Counted from the stretch's first letter, positions 27,008-37,040 are shown. The stretch: 48,439 nt of DNA from Sphingomonas sp. Leaf10 (GCF_001421245.1 NZ_LMKE01000029.1:1-48439), one strand, 5' to 3'. Translations and numbers: made by a program. Notes: a model not told the origin generated them from the sequence alone.

Positions 27008-29694
27008 TGCCAATGGCCGGATCAGGACCGGACGCGGGCCGCCCCGATCCCGACGCCCTGCTGCGCACCGCCGCGCAGGAGGGCAGGGGGCGGCTCAAAA
27101 TCTTTCTCGGTGCCGCGCCCGGCGTCGGCAAGACCTATGAAATGCTCTCGGAGGGGGCGGCGCGCAAACGCGATGGCGTCGATGTCGTCATCGGCGTGGT
27201 CGAAACCCATGGCCGCGCCGAAACCGAAGCTCTGATCCGCGGGCATGAGGTCGTCGATCGCCGCGACATGCCCCATGAGGGGCGTCGCCTGTCCGAGATG
27301 GATCTGGACGCGATCCTCACCCGCGCGCCGCGCCTCGCGCTCGTAGACGAACTCGCCCATAGCAACGCGCCGGGCAGCCGCCATCCCAAACGCTATCAGG
27401 ATGTCGAGGAACTGCTGGCCGCCGGCATCGACGTCTATTCGACGGTCAACATCCAGCACGTCGAAAGCCTGAACGACGTCGTCGCCAGCTTCACCCGCGT
27501 CCGCGTGCGCGAGACGGTGCCCGACCGCATCCTCGAACTGGCCGAGATCGAGGTCGTCGACATTCCGCCCGACGAACTGATCGATCGGTTGAAGGCGGGC
27601 AAGGTCTATCTCCCGGCCGAGGCGACCCGCGCGCTCGATCATTTCTTTTCCAAATCCAACCTGTCGGCGCTGCGAGAACTGGCGCTGCGCCGGGCCGCGC
27701 AGGCGGTCGATGCGCGGATGCTCGACGACGTCCGCGCGCTGGGGCTGGGCGGGACCTGGGCAGGCGGCGACCGGATCGTGGTGGCGATCAGCGAGCTGCC
27801 GGGATGCGATACGCTGGTCCGCGCCGCCAAGCGCGTCGCCGATGGCCTGCGCGGCCCATGGACCGCGGTGTTCATCGAAACGCCGCGCGCCGCGCACTTC
27901 ACCGACGACCAACATGCACGCATCGCCAGGACGATGACGCTGGCGACGCAACTGGGCGGGGCGGTGGCGACCGTGCCTGCCGAAAACGTCGTCGCAGGTA
28001 TCCAGTCGGTGCTGCGCGACCTGCGTGCCACGCAACTGGTGCTCGGCAAATCGCACCGCTCGCGCTGGTTCGAGCTTCGCCACGGATCGATCGTCGACCG
28101 TCTGGTCCGCGACACGCCCGACGTCACCGTCCATGTGCTGCCGATGCCGCAGGCTGTCGCGACACGCCAGCGCGCCCGAGCAAGGCCGGGCCAGTGGGGG
28201 ACGCGGACCGGCTATGCGATCACGACCGCCATGGTCGGCGGCGTGACGGCGATCGCCAGCGCGCTGTTCCAGATCCTCGATCTCGGCAACGTCGCGCTCC
28301 TGTACCTGCTGCCGGTCATGGCGGCGGCCAGCCTGTTCGGGCTGCGCACCGGGTTGTATGCCGGCATCGCGTCCAGCCTCGCCTATAATTTCTTCTTCCT
28401 GCCGCCGGTCGGTACGCTCAGCGTCAACAACCCGGAAAACATCGTCTCGATCTTCGTGCTGCTCGGCATCGCCGTCGCGACCAGCCAGCTGACCGCGCGG
28501 GTCCGGGCGCAGGCGGACCTTGCCGCCACCAGCGCGCGGACCAACGCCATCCTTGCCGGCTTCCTGCGTCGGATCGCCGGGGTGGGGGATCGCGACGTCG
28601 CCGCGCAGATGATCTGCGACGATGTCGGCCGTCTGCTCGACGTACAGGTCGTGTTGCTGGCGCGGACGCAGGGCGGCGATCTCGCCATTCTCGCCGCCAG
28701 CGACCCCGCCTACCGGCTCGACACCATGGACCATGCCGCCGCCGGCTGGGCGTTCGATACCGGCAGCCCGGCGGGCAGGGGATCGGGCACGCTCACCGCA
28801 TCGGAATGGCTGTTCCAGCCGATGAAGGCGGGCGAGCGGGTGCTGGCCGTATTGGGCGTCGCCAGCGACCGGGCGGGCAGTCCGGTCCGCCCTGATCAGT
28901 TGCCGCTGCTCGGCAGCCTGATCGACCAGTCGGCATTGGTCCTCGAACGGCTGCGGCTGCAGGTCGAGATGCGCGACGTCGACGTCGTCCGCACCCGCGA
29001 CCGGCTGCGCGCCGCGTTGCTTTCCTCGGTCAGCCACGACCTGCGCACCCCGCTGACCGCCGTCATCGCCGCCGCCGCGCAACTGCACCATGGCGCGACG
29101 CCCGACCTGATCGGCACGATCGAGAGCGAGGCGCAGCGGCTCAATCGCTTCGTCGCCAACCTGCTCGACATGGCGCGGGTCGAGGCGGGCGCGCTGAAGC
29201 TGCGGATCGAGGCGACCGATCTCAGCGACGCGGTGACCGGTGCCGCACACGATGCCCGGCGCGCGCTGGAGGGTCATGCCGTGCGGCTCGACGTGCCGCC
29301 CGACCTGCCGCTGGTGCGCGCCGATCCGCAACTGCTCCACCACTGCCTGCTCAACCTGCTCGACAATGCCGGTCGCTATGGCGAACCCGGCACCGATATC
29401 GTGATCGAGGGGCGCAACCACTTCGGCGAACTGCGGCTGACCGTGCTCGACCACGGTCCGGGTTTGCCACCCGGTCGCGAAGACGAGGTGTTCGAGACCT
29501 TCAAACGCCTCGAAGGATCCGATCGCGCGATCGGCGGTACGGGCCTCGGCCTCGCCATCGTCAAGGCGTTTGCGGAGGCCATGGGTATGACAGTCGAGGC
29601 GAGCAACCGGCCGGACGGCAACGGCGCCGCGTTCGTGCTGGTCTTCCCTTCCGACCTGATCGTCCGCGATCTTCCGACCGAAAGCGTTTCCTGA
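27007..29694 (+). CDS. kdpD: Potassium-sensing histidine kinase KdpD
   Basis: 895 aa, as in E. coli (894). The N-terminal KdpD domain has a Walker A motif (GAAPGVGKTYEML, about residues 36-48), followed by a universal-stress-like domain. Four closely spaced membrane helices (DUF4118, about 395-490) and a GAF-like region follow. The HisKA domain carries phospho-acceptor His677 in SVSHDLRTPL, and the HATPase has NLLDNAGRYG and GTGLGLAIVKAF. It sits in the inner membrane and senses low potassium or osmotic stress. It is translationally coupled to kdpC by a 1-nt overlap. Confidence 0.97.
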   Translation: MPMAGSGPDAGRPDPDALLRTAAQEGRGRLKIFLGAAPGVGKTYEMLSEGAARKRDGVDVVIGVVETHGRAETEALIRGHEVVDRRDMPHEGRRLSEMDLDAILTRAPRLALVDELAHSNAPGSRHPKRYQDVEELLAAGIDVYSTVNIQHVESLNDVVASFTRVRVRETVPDRILELAEIEVVDIPPDELIDRLKAGKVYLPAEATRALDHFFSKSNLSALRELALRRAAQAVDARMLDDVRALGLGGTWAGGDRIVVAISELPGCDTLVRAAKRVADGLRGPWTAVFIETPRAAHFTDDQHARIARTMTLATQLGGAVATVPAENVVAGIQSVLRDLRATQLVLGKSHRSRWFELRHGSIVDRLVRDTPDVTVHVLPMPQAVATRQRARARPGQWGTRTGYAITTAMVGGVTAIASALFQILDLGNVALLYLLPVMAAASLFGLRTGLYAGIASSLAYNFFFLPPVGTLSVNNPENIVSIFVLLGIAVATSQLTARVRAQADLAATSARTNAILAGFLRRIAGVGDRDVAAQMICDDVGRLLDVQVVLLARTQGGDLAILAASDPAYRLDTMDHAAAGWAFDTGSPAGRGSGTLTASEWLFQPMKAGERVLAVLGVASDRAGSPVRPDQLPLLGSLIDQSALVLERLRLQVEMRDVDVVRTRDRLRAALLSSVSHDLRTPLTAVIAAAAQLHHGATPDLIGTIESEAQRLNRFVANLLDMARVEAGALKLRIEATDLSDAVTGAAHDARRALEGHAVRLDVPPDLPLVRADPQLLHHCLLNLLDNAGRYGEPGTDIVIEGRNHFGELRLTVLDHGPGLPPGREDEVFETFKRLEGSDRAIGGTGLGLAIVKAFAEAMGMTVEASNRPDGNGAAFVLVFPSDLIVRDLPTESVS

Positions 29695-29695
29695 C

Positions 29696-30382
29696 ATGCC
29701 CGCCAAAGTCCTTGTCGTCGACGACGATGCCGCGATCCGCCGCCTGCTGCGCAACACGCTGCTCCGCGCGGACTATGGTGTCGTGGAGGCGGCGGATGCG
29801 AAGGAAGCGTTGCGGCAGGCGGCGGTCGAACATCCGGGCGCGGTGCTGCTCGATCTCGGCCTGCCCGACCGCGACGGGCTGGGCATCATCCCGCAACTGC
29901 GCGGGCAGGGGGACATGGTCATCCTCGTGGTGTCGGCGCGCGATGCGGTGGATGAAAAGGTCGCGGCGCTCGACCTCGGTGCCGATGACTTCGTGACCAA
30001 GCCGTTCGATACCGAGGAACTGCTCGCCCGCCTGCGGGTGGCGCTCCGGCATCGGGGATCGTCGGCGACGGCGGAAAAGATCGTCCGGCGCGGCGATCTC
30101 AGCATCGATCTCGACCGGCGGATCGTCTGCCGCGCTGGCGAGGAACTGCATCTGACGCGCAAGGAGCATGAAGTGCTCGGGCTGTTGGCGCATCACATCG
30201 GCCGCGTGGTGACCCACGAACGCATCCTCGCCGCCTGCTGGGGCGCGGGGGAGGATGCGCGGGTGGAATATTTGCGTATCGTCATCCGAAACCTCCGCCA
30301 AAAACTCGAAACCCCCGCCCCGGTCGGCAGCGTCATCGCCAATGAACTGGGCGTCGGATACCGGCTGCGTGCCGACCATTGA
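29696..30382 (+). CDS. kdpE: OmpR-family response regulator KdpE
   Basis: 228 aa. The receiver domain has the acidic pocket VVDDD, phospho-acceptor Asp53 (LLDLGLPD), and Lys in VTKPFD. The C-terminal winged helix includes LTRKEHEVLGLLAHHIGRVV. Partner of KdpD, it activates kdp transcription when potassium is low. The start lies 1 nt after the kdpD stop. The 88 nt downstream to the amidase show no clear terminator. Confidence 0.96.
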   Translation: MPAKVLVVDDDAAIRRLLRNTLLRADYGVVEAADAKEALRQAAVEHPGAVLLDLGLPDRDGLGIIPQLRGQGDMVILVVSARDAVDEKVAALDLGADDFVTKPFDTEELLARLRVALRHRGSSATAEKIVRRGDLSIDLDRRIVCRAGEELHLTRKEHEVLGLLAHHIGRVVTHERILAACWGAGEDARVEYLRIVIRNLRQKLETPAPVGSVIANELGVGYRLRADH

Positions 30383-30470
30383 GCGGGTGACGCGCTACCG
30401 AACGGCCTGTCTCACTATCCGACCGGCACGCACCGCGCTAACATCCTCGCCAATCAACGAAAGGCTCGGG

Positions 30471-32045
30471 ATGCGCGGTTACGGATGGATCGGTCTCTGG
30501 GCGGCGTTGACGGCCGCGACGCCCGCCACCGCGCAACGGGTCGAGGAAGCATCGATCGACCAGTTGCAGGCGCAGATGCGCGCGGGCGCGACCGACAGCG
30601 TTGCCGTTACCCGTGCCTATCTCGCCCGGATCGCGGCGATGGATCGCGCCGGACCGACGCTGCGCAGCGTCATCGCGGTCAATCCCGATGCGCTGCAACA
30701 GGCGGCCGCGCTCGATGCCGAACGCCGTGCCGGGCGGGTGCGGGGGCCGCTGCACGGCGTGCCCGTCCTCATCAAGGACAATATCGAAACCGCGGATCGG
30801 ACCGCGACCACCGCCGGCAGTCTGGCGCTACGCGACAACGTGACCGGGCGGGATGCGCCGCTGGTCGCGTATCTGCGCCGCGCGGGGGCGGTGATCCTCG
30901 GCAAGACCAACCTGTCCGAATGGGCCAATATCCGCTCGACTCGGTCGATGAGCGGATGGAGCGCGGTCGGCGGGCTGGTGCGCAACCCCTATGCGCTCGA
31001 TCGCACCGCGTGCGGATCGTCATCGGGATCGGGCGCCGCTGTTGCAGCGAGCTTTGCGGCCGCCGCGGTCGGGACTGAGACCGACGGATCGGTCGTCTGT
31101 CCATCGTCGATCAACGGGCTGGTCGGGTTCAAGCCGACGCTCGGCCTCATCAGCCGCAGCCGGGTGGTGCCGATCAGCCATAGCCAGGACACGCCCGGCC
31201 CGATGGCGCGGTCGGTGCGCGACGCGGCGCTGCTGCTCTCGGCAATGGCCGGCCCCGATCCGACCGACGCTGCGACCGCACGTACCCGGGTTCGCGACTA
31301 TGCCGCCGGCCTGTCGACGGACGCGCTCAAGGGGCGGCGGATCGGCGTGATCCGGCCGAAGGGCATGACGCCGCCCCTGATTCAGCGGTTCGATGCGGCG
31401 CTGGCGGTGCTGCGCGCGGCGGGCACGACGCTGGTCGAGGTGACGCCGCCCAATCTCGACGGGCTGGGCGAGGCGGAATTGCTGGTGCTCCAGACCGAGT
31501 TGAAGGCCGATCTGAACGCCTATCTCGCCACGACCCCGCCGGCGGTGACGGCGCGCACGCTCGATCAGGTCATCGCGTTCAACCGCGCCAATGCCACCAC
31601 GGAAATGCCGTTCTTCAAACAGGAGACGTTCGAGGCGGCGGCAAAGACCGGCGGGCTGGACGATCCCGCCTATCGCGCCGCGCGGGCGAAGTCGCTGCGG
31701 CTGGCGGGGGCGGAGGGGATCGACGCGATGCTGAAGGCGGCGAAGGTCGATCTGCTGGTCGAACCGACCTATGGCGCGGCGTGGCTAAGTGATCCGGTGT
31801 ATGGCGATCAATATGGCGGCCCGTCGGCCTCCGAACTGCCGGCGGTGGCGGGCTATCCGCATCTGACGGTGCCGATGGGGCTGGCGCAGGGGCTGCCGGT
31901 CGGGCTGTCGTTCATCGGGACGGCGGGGGCCGACCAGCAGGTGCTGAACGCCGGCTACGCCTATGAGCAGAAGGCGCAGGCGCGGGTCGCGCCGCGCTAT
32001 CTGGAGCGAGCGGACGTGGGCGCAGGGTTGGAAGGGAGCCGGTAG
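30471..32045 (+). CDS. Secreted amidase-signature family protein
   Basis: 524 aa from ATG 30471. A signal peptide (WIGLWAALTAATPATAQ) implies a periplasmic site. The amidase-signature Ser-cisSer-Lys triad is complete: Lys102 in VLIKDNI, the Ser-rich loop CGSSSGSGAA (181-190) with the cis-Ser, and nucleophile Ser207 in TETDGSVVCPSS. Members hydrolyse carboxamides, including peptide and wall-derived amides; substrate unknown. It is upstream of a hairpin terminator and convergent with the M20 peptidase. The start is fixed by the signal peptide; the longer open frame runs into kdpE. Confidence 0.9.
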   Translation: MRGYGWIGLWAALTAATPATAQRVEEASIDQLQAQMRAGATDSVAVTRAYLARIAAMDRAGPTLRSVIAVNPDALQQAAALDAERRAGRVRGPLHGVPVLIKDNIETADRTATTAGSLALRDNVTGRDAPLVAYLRRAGAVILGKTNLSEWANIRSTRSMSGWSAVGGLVRNPYALDRTACGSSSGSGAAVAASFAAAAVGTETDGSVVCPSSINGLVGFKPTLGLISRSRVVPISHSQDTPGPMARSVRDAALLLSAMAGPDPTDAATARTRVRDYAAGLSTDALKGRRIGVIRPKGMTPPLIQRFDAALAVLRAAGTTLVEVTPPNLDGLGEAELLVLQTELKADLNAYLATTPPAVTARTLDQVIAFNRANATTEMPFFKQETFEAAAKTGGLDDPAYRAARAKSLRLAGAEGIDAMLKAAKVDLLVEPTYGAAWLSDPVYGDQYGGPSASELPAVAGYPHLTVPMGLAQGLPVGLSFIGTAGADQQVLNAGYAYEQKAQARVAPRYLERADVGAGLEGSR

Positions 32046-32085
32046 GGCCAGACCGCGACGTTCCAGCGTTCGACCACCAACTCAT

Positions 32086-32111
32086 CGTACCCCGGCCTCC
32101 GCCGGGGTACG
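32086..32111. terminator. Bidirectional terminator-like hairpin between amidase and M20 genes
   Basis: CGTACCCCGGC (32086-32096), loop CTCC, and the exact complement GCCGGGGTACG (32101-32111). It lies between convergent genes 41 nt after the amidase stop. The sequence resembles common sphingomonad palindromes, so it may be a repeat doing a terminator's job. Confidence 0.6.
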
Positions 32112-32177
32112 GCGGAAGTCCGGTCAGATCGGGAAGTTCGGCAAGGTTTCGTCACCCTCGGGACGAAATCGGGGACG

Positions 32178-33560
32178 CTATCCCAACGTCTTGAGCAATT
32201 CCTCCCACCACACCACGCCCGGATCGATCGTCGCCACCGGCACCCGTTCGTTCAGCCCGTGCGCAAAGATTTCGCCCGGCTTCATGAACACCCCGCCCAC
32301 GCCGAAGCTCGGTATCCCCTTCGCCCGGAAATGCATGGAATCGGTCGCCCCCGCTTCCTGCATCGGCAGCACCGGCGTACCCGGTGCGCGCTTGGCGACC
32401 ACCGCCTTCACCGCGCCGACAACCTTCGGGTCGAGCGGGGAGGCGCCTGCCTCGATCGTGCCATTGTCGCGAAACGTCACCTTGATCGTCGGATCGGCGA
32501 CTAGTTCGACCAGCTTCTTCTCGATCTCGGCGCGCGGCGTGCCCGGAAAGATGCGGCAATTGATGTTCGCCATCGCCCGCTGCGGCAGGGCGTTGGGCGC
32601 ATGGCCGCCGTTGAACATCGTCGGCACACAGGTCGTCCGCACCTGCCCGACATAGCGTTTGTCGGCGGACAGGATGTCGGCGGCGGCGGTGTCGGCCGGA
32701 TTGGCGGCGAACGCCTTCATCGCCGCGCCCAGCTCGCCCGGCGTCGCGGCGGCGGTACCGGCCAGCGACGCCTTGGTGATCTCGTTCTGCTGTGGCGGGA
32801 AGCGGTAATTGGCGATCCGCACCACCGCATTCGCCAGCACCGCGATCGCGTTGCGCGGCCCCGGCCGGCTCGAATGGCCGCCGGGATCGGTGACGGTCAG
32901 ATGCCAGTCACCATAGACCTTTTCCGCCGCCTGCAGGCCGTAGGCGATCGGCTTGCCATCCTCACCCAGCGCGCCGCCACCGGCATCGGCGTTGAGCACC
33001 AGCCCGGCATTGGCGAAGGCATTGGCCGCCGCCTGCGTCGTCTTCATCTCGGTCTCTTCGTCACCGGTCAGCACCAGCACGAGGTCGCGTTTCGGCACCC
33101 ATTTCTCGCGCTTCAGCTTCATTAGCGTCGCGACGACCAGCGACACGTTCGCCTTGTTGTCGAGACTGCCCCGCCCGAAGACATAGCCGTCCTCCACCAC
33201 CGGCGTGAACGGATCGCGGGTCCAGTCCTTCGCGTCGGCGGCGACGACGTCCATATGGCCCAGCACCACCGTCGGCTTGGCCTTCCGGTCGCGCCCGGCG
33301 ATGCGCGCGGTCAGATAACCGGTCTCGCCGATCGGCACGAAGGTCACGTCGCCATCGGCGAAGCCCGCCGACACCAGCTGCTGCTTCAGATAGGCGGCAT
33401 AGGCCGGCACCTGCCCCTCGCCCTGCACCGTCTTGAACGCGATGCCGCGCGTCAACAGGCCCAGCGCTTCCTTGCCGGTCGCAGAGGTCGGCGCATCCTG
33501 CGCGATTGCGGCGGCGGGGATCAGGGTGGACGCGGCAAGGACGGCGAACAGGTGGCGCAT
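32178..33560 (-). CDS. Secreted M20 family metallopeptidase
   Basis: 460 aa. A signal peptide (LFAVLAASTLIPAAAIAQ) is followed by the M20 catalytic domain: His102 and Asp104 in LGHMDVV, bridging Asp134 in GRGSLDNK, and Glu168/Glu169 in TGDEET. A further acidic ligand follows at NADAGGG, and the last His lies in IFAHGLNERV. The dimerisation domain is in the middle (GDWHLTVTDPGGHSSRP). It is a periplasmic dinuclear-zinc exopeptidase or aminoacylase; substrate not assigned. ATG 33560 is chosen because it opens the signal peptide; it follows the GH5 gene by 71 nt on the same strand. Confidence 0.93.
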   Translation of the reverse strand: MRHLFAVLAASTLIPAAAIAQDAPTSATGKEALGLLTRGIAFKTVQGEGQVPAYAAYLKQQLVSAGFADGDVTFVPIGETGYLTARIAGRDRKAKPTVVLGHMDVVAADAKDWTRDPFTPVVEDGYVFGRGSLDNKANVSLVVATLMKLKREKWVPKRDLVLVLTGDEETEMKTTQAAANAFANAGLVLNADAGGGALGEDGKPIAYGLQAAEKVYGDWHLTVTDPGGHSSRPGPRNAIAVLANAVVRIANYRFPPQQNEITKASLAGTAAATPGELGAAMKAFAANPADTAAADILSADKRYVGQVRTTCVPTMFNGGHAPNALPQRAMANINCRIFPGTPRAEIEKKLVELVADPTIKVTFRDNGTIEAGASPLDPKVVGAVKAVVAKRAPGTPVLPMQEAGATDSMHFRAKGIPSFGVGGVFMKPGEIFAHGLNERVPVATIDPGVVWWEELLKTLG

Positions 33561-33631
33561 GGACTTCTCCGACAGGAACGTCGTCAGTCTGCGCCGGGGA
33601 AGGGGCGGTGTGCAAGACCGCCCCGCATGGG

Positions 33632-34972
33632 TCACGCCGGCAGCGCCGCGATCGCCTTCGCATGGTCGGACACCAGCCGGATCGTGCTGTCGCCGGTAAA
33701 GATGCCGTACCAGCCCTGCGGCTCGTGCGGCGGGTCGCCCATATATTGGCGGTCGCCGTCCTGGAACCGATAGTCGGGATGCGCGGCGCGCGCCTCGCCA
33801 TTCCATGCCCAGAAATTGGTGCCGGCGATCGGCCCGCCTTCGCGCATGTCGTTGATCGCGGCCGAATAGATGCGGCCGTAGAACCGGTCCTTGTAGGTCG
33901 TCGCGACTGCCGGATCGTTGCTGCCGCCATCGCGCGGATAACCGAATTCCTCGATCACCATCGGCTTGTTCAGTTGCCGGGCCAGCGCGACATGGTCGGC
34001 GATATACTGGTCGGTCAGCGTCTCGCCGCGCGCGGCGGTGTTGGCGAGGTCGGTCTGCTTCACCCAGTCCCAGTTGTTGGGCCAGATATGAACGGTGAGA
34101 TAGTCTATCTCAGGGATCGCATGTTCGGCCAGCACGATCTCGGCGCTTTCCAGCCCACCCTTCAGTCCCTCGCTGCCGGTCGACACCAGATGGTTGCGGT
34201 CGATCGACTTGATCAGCTGCGCACTGTCGCGAACCCACGCATAGAATTGCGGCAGATTGGCATGCGCCTTGTCGCCCGACGGGCGCGGTTCGTTCGACAG
34301 CTGCCACGCCATGATCGTGGGATCGTCGGCATACGCCTTGCCGGTCACGCCATTGGTCCGCCCGACGACGGTACGGATCCAGTCGCGATACAGGTCCATG
34401 GCGGCGCGATTGCCATAGAATTGCGCGTTGAAGTTCGCGAACTCCGGCCATGGATGCGCCGGATCGTTCATGTTCAGATAGCTGCCGCCATTGACGTAGG
34501 ACAGATACGTCATCATGCCGCCCGACCATTCCCAGAAATTGGTCAGGTACAGCACCGCGCGAATGCCGCGCTTGCCCATCTCGGCGAGCGCATAGTCGAG
34601 TCCGGCGAGCAGCGTCTGGTTATAGTCCTTGCCCGGCCCCCGAAAGCCCGGCTTGATCGAGTTCTTGAGCGGCCCTTCCTCGCTCGACGCCAGCACGCGC
34701 AGGTTGGTCACCCCCATCGCCGCCAGCGCGTCGAGTTCGCGGCCCAATCGCGCGCGGTCGCCATAGGGTGCATCGGCGCCGAGATAAGCGGCATACCACA
34801 TGTTGCCGCCGACGAAGCGATAGGGGCGGCCCTCCAGCGTCAACCGCATCCCCTCGCGCCGTACGAAACCGTTCGCGCCGTCCGTGCCGGTCCGCGACAA
34901 GGGCGGCGCCATGGTACAGCCGGCAAGCAGCGCGCCCGATCCGATGAAGCCGCGCCGTGCGATCGTCGTCAT
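33632..34972 (-). CDS. GH5 family beta-mannanase-like lipoprotein
   Basis: 446 aa. The N-terminus combines a twin-Arg start (ARRGFIGSGALL) with a lipobox LLAGC (Cys19), suggesting an exported lipoprotein. The TIM barrel has the GH5 acid/base Glu228 in WQLSNEPR and nucleophile Glu342 in VIEEFG. Features such as GGNMWYAAYLG and LYLTNFWEWSGGM recall subfamily 7 endo-beta-1,4-mannanases. It probably acts in the periplasm or at the outer membrane on mannan-type chains. A CE2 esterase, a GH27 remnant and a GH2 enzyme in the window fit that theme. A -35-like TTGACA and a palindrome lie upstream. Confidence 0.88.
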   Translation of the reverse strand: MTTIARRGFIGSGALLAGCTMAPPLSRTGTDGANGFVRREGMRLTLEGRPYRFVGGNMWYAAYLGADAPYGDRARLGRELDALAAMGVTNLRVLASSEEGPLKNSIKPGFRGPGKDYNQTLLAGLDYALAEMGKRGIRAVLYLTNFWEWSGGMMTYLSYVNGGSYLNMNDPAHPWPEFANFNAQFYGNRAAMDLYRDWIRTVVGRTNGVTGKAYADDPTIMAWQLSNEPRPSGDKAHANLPQFYAWVRDSAQLIKSIDRNHLVSTGSEGLKGGLESAEIVLAEHAIPEIDYLTVHIWPNNWDWVKQTDLANTAARGETLTDQYIADHVALARQLNKPMVIEEFGYPRDGGSNDPAVATTYKDRFYGRIYSAAINDMREGGPIAGTNFWAWNGEARAAHPDYRFQDGDRQYMGDPPHEPQGWYGIFTGDSTIRLVSDHAKAIAALPA

Positions 34973-35281
34973 TCTCTCCAGCCCCTTATCTCGACGTCGG
35001 TCATGCCGCGCCGCTCTTGTCGATCGCTGTCAGACTGCGGAAGCAGGGCGAGGCTGTCAACAAACGAATTTCGTTTTTGTTTATTCTTTGGCCGCGTGAT
35101 CGAGCCGGAAGGGCTTGCGCGCTTTCTCCTGCAAGGAAGTGGGCGGATATTGCCGAGTTGCCGCGCCGAAGCATGGATGCGATAACGACACCGGGTGTTT
35201 GCTACCGGTACGCCGGGGCAGGCAGGTTTCTACGCTGGTCGGGCCGCCAGCGCTGCCTGCCTGCGTCTGGAACACGATCCT
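34973..35281. other. Divergent intergenic region GH5 / nhaA
   Basis: 309 bases without a supportable gene. On the minus strand TTGACA (35055-35060 read in reverse) could be the GH5 promoter -35 box, with a palindrome directly beside it at 35062-35076. The right half, before nhaA, holds imperfect GC-rich repeats (GGCAGGCAGG and CCTGCCTGCC around 35218-35265) that could form a stem; no nhaA promoter was identified. Confidence 0.5.
35062..35076. promoter_or_regulatory. 15-bp palindrome, operator candidate
   Basis: AAACGAA-T-TTCGTTT is perfectly symmetric and AT-rich. It lies next to a TTGACA-like box about 90 bp upstream of the GH5 start and about 205 bp upstream of nhaA. Its size and place suit a dimeric repressor of the GH5 gene. 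The regulator is unknown. Confidence 0.5.
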
Positions 35282-36469
35282 ATGAGTCACGCCCATTCCC
35301 GCCCCGGCACCATGCGTCGGTTCCTCCACGCACAATCATCAGCTGGGCTGGTCCTGATGGCCGCGGCGGCCGTTGCACTCGGGATCGCAAATTCGCCGAT
35401 CGGGCCGGGCTATGCCGCGATGCTGCACACCTATTTCGGGCCGCTCTCGCTCGAACACTGGATCAACGACGGCCTGATGGCCCTGTTCTTTCTGCTGGTA
35501 GGTCTGGAGATCAAGCGCGAGGTGCTGGACGGTCAGCTTTCCACATGGCCACGGCGCATCCTGCCCGGGATCGCCGCGACGGGCGGGATGATCGTGCCGG
35601 CGCTGATCTATCTCGCCTTCAACCGCGGTCCGACCGCAGCCGGGTGGGCGATACCGGCCGCGACCGACATCGCCTTCGCGCTTGGCGTCATCGCGCTGCT
35701 CGGCAACCGGGTGCCCGCGTCGCTGCGCATCTTCCTCGCGGCGCTGGCGATCATCGACGACCTCGGCGCAGTGGTCATTATCGCGCTGTTCTACACGGCC
35801 GGTCTGTCACTGCCCGACCTTGCCGGGGCAGGTGGCGCGCTGGCCGTCCTCATCTGCCTCAACCGGTTCGGGGTGCGGCGGCTTTCGCCCTATATGCTCG
35901 TGGGGCTGGTCCTCTGGGCTTTGATGCTGCGGTCCGGCATTCATGCGACGCTCGCCGGGGTGATGCTCGCCTTCACCATCCCGATCGATCGCACACCCGG
36001 CCGTGCCGATGACGAAAACACCAGTCCGCTTCACACGCTGGAGCATCGGTTACACCTTCCGGTCGCCTTCCTCGTGGTGCCGATCTTCGGCTTGGCGAAC
36101 GCCGCGGTGCCGGTACTCGGGTTGCCGCCCGGCGCCCTCGTCGCGCCGGTCACGCTTGGCGTTGCAGCGGGGTTGCTGATCGGCAAGATCGCGGGCGTCT
36201 TCGGGTTCACCACCCTCGCCGTCCGCATGGGTCTGGCGGACATGCCCGCATATGCCGGCCGGCTTCAGATGTTCGGGGTGGCATGCCTCTGCGGGATCGG
36301 ATTCACGATGAGCATCTTCATAACGCTGCTCGCCTTCCCGAACAGCGCATTGCTCCAGGCAGAGGCCAAGATCGGCGTGCTGGCCGGTTCGCTGGTGGCC
36401 GGACTGCTCGGCTACACGATCCTGCGATGGGGCAGCCGTGATGACCGCGGTCCTATGATCCGGTCGTGA
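35282..36469 (+). CDS. nhaA: Na+/H+ antiporter NhaA
   Basis: 395 aa with about 12 membrane helices. The ion-binding pair Asp159-Asp160 in AIIDDLGAV matches E. coli Asp163/Asp164, and Asp129 in ATDIAFALG matches Asp133. The family segment [19 protein letters not shown] is present. It exchanges external protons for cytoplasmic sodium in the inner membrane for pH and salt tolerance. ATG 35282 is taken as the start; an ATG ten codons later ([12 protein letters not shown]) is also plausible. No NhaR-like regulator is adjacent. Confidence 0.95.
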   Translation: MSHAHSRPGTMRRFLHAQSSAGLVLMAAAAVALGIANSPIGPGYAAMLHTYFGPLSLEHWINDGLMALFFLLVGLEIKREVLDGQLSTWPRRILPGIAATGGMIVPALIYLAFNRGPTAAGWAIPAATDIAFALGVIALLGNRVPASLRIFLAALAIIDDLGAVVIIALFYTAGLSLPDLAGAGGALAVLICLNRFGVRRLSPYMLVGLVLWALMLRSGIHATLAGVMLAFTIPIDRTPGRADDENTSPLHTLEHRLHLPVAFLVVPIFGLANAAVPVLGLPPGALVAPVTLGVAAGLLIGKIAGVFGFTTLAVRMGLADMPAYAGRLQMFGVACLCGIGFTMSIFITLLAFPNSALLQAEAKIGVLAGSLVAGLLGYTILRWGSRDDRGPMIRS

Positions 36470-36550
36470 TTGGCCTTCCCGAAACTCGATCTCGATGGGA
36501 ACGGCTTAGCCACCTCGCTGGCCGTTCCCAATTTGGAGGCAGCCTACGCG

Positions 36551-37033
36551 CTATCTGGTGGCAGCGCTCCGCTGTTCGGCAGGTGTCGCAGCGCGGTGCC
36601 CGTAACTCAGGACGCTGGTGATCCGCCAGGCACCATCCTGCTTCGCCCAGACCATAACGAACCTGGCGACACCCTCGCATCGTCCCGTCGCCAGATCACA
36701 GAAGCGGTGTTCGCCTTCCTCGATCGCGCCATAGTCCTTGATCGTATAGACGCGGAACGTCGCCGGGATCAGCTCGCGCTTCACCTTCCCGCAAATAAAT
36801 TTGCGAACGCCGTCGACCATTGCGTCACGCTCGAACGTTGCGCCGCCGGTGTCGTGGTAGAAGGCAACCTTCGGATCGAAATAGCCCGAGAAGGTCGACA
36901 GGTCGCAGCGGTTGTAGGCGTCGAATACCTTCGCATCGAGCGCGCCGATCTCGGTGGCCAACGGATCGGCGGGGGGCGGGACGGACGTCGCGAGCACAGC
37001 GGCGGCAACGGCGATCGCGGTCGTCAGGCGCAT
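36551..37033 (-). CDS. Secreted NTF2-like (SnoaL/DUF4440-type) protein
   Basis: 160 aa. A signal peptide (LTTAIAVAAAVLATSVPP) precedes an NTF2-like cone fold: an N-terminal helix (EIGALDAKVFDAYNRCDL), then FSGYFDPKVAFYHDTGG and FVMVWAKQDGAWRITSVLSYGH, the typical closing strands. It is probably periplasmic; function unknown. The gene begins 7 nt after the serine hydrolase stop, so the two form an operon and may share a substrate. Confidence 0.8.
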   Translation of the reverse strand: MRLTTAIAVAAAVLATSVPPPADPLATEIGALDAKVFDAYNRCDLSTFSGYFDPKVAFYHDTGGATFERDAMVDGVRKFICGKVKRELIPATFRVYTIKDYGAIEEGEHRFCDLATGRCEGVARFVMVWAKQDGAWRITSVLSYGHRAATPAEQRSAATR

Positions 37034-37040
37034 GATCCTG

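Noticed and set aside
27022..29757. Open frame of 911 codons antisense to kdpD
   Set aside because: It is a GC-rich codon-position shadow: composition is Arg/Asp/Gly-rich with no family signature, while the plus strand carries complete KdpD motifs.
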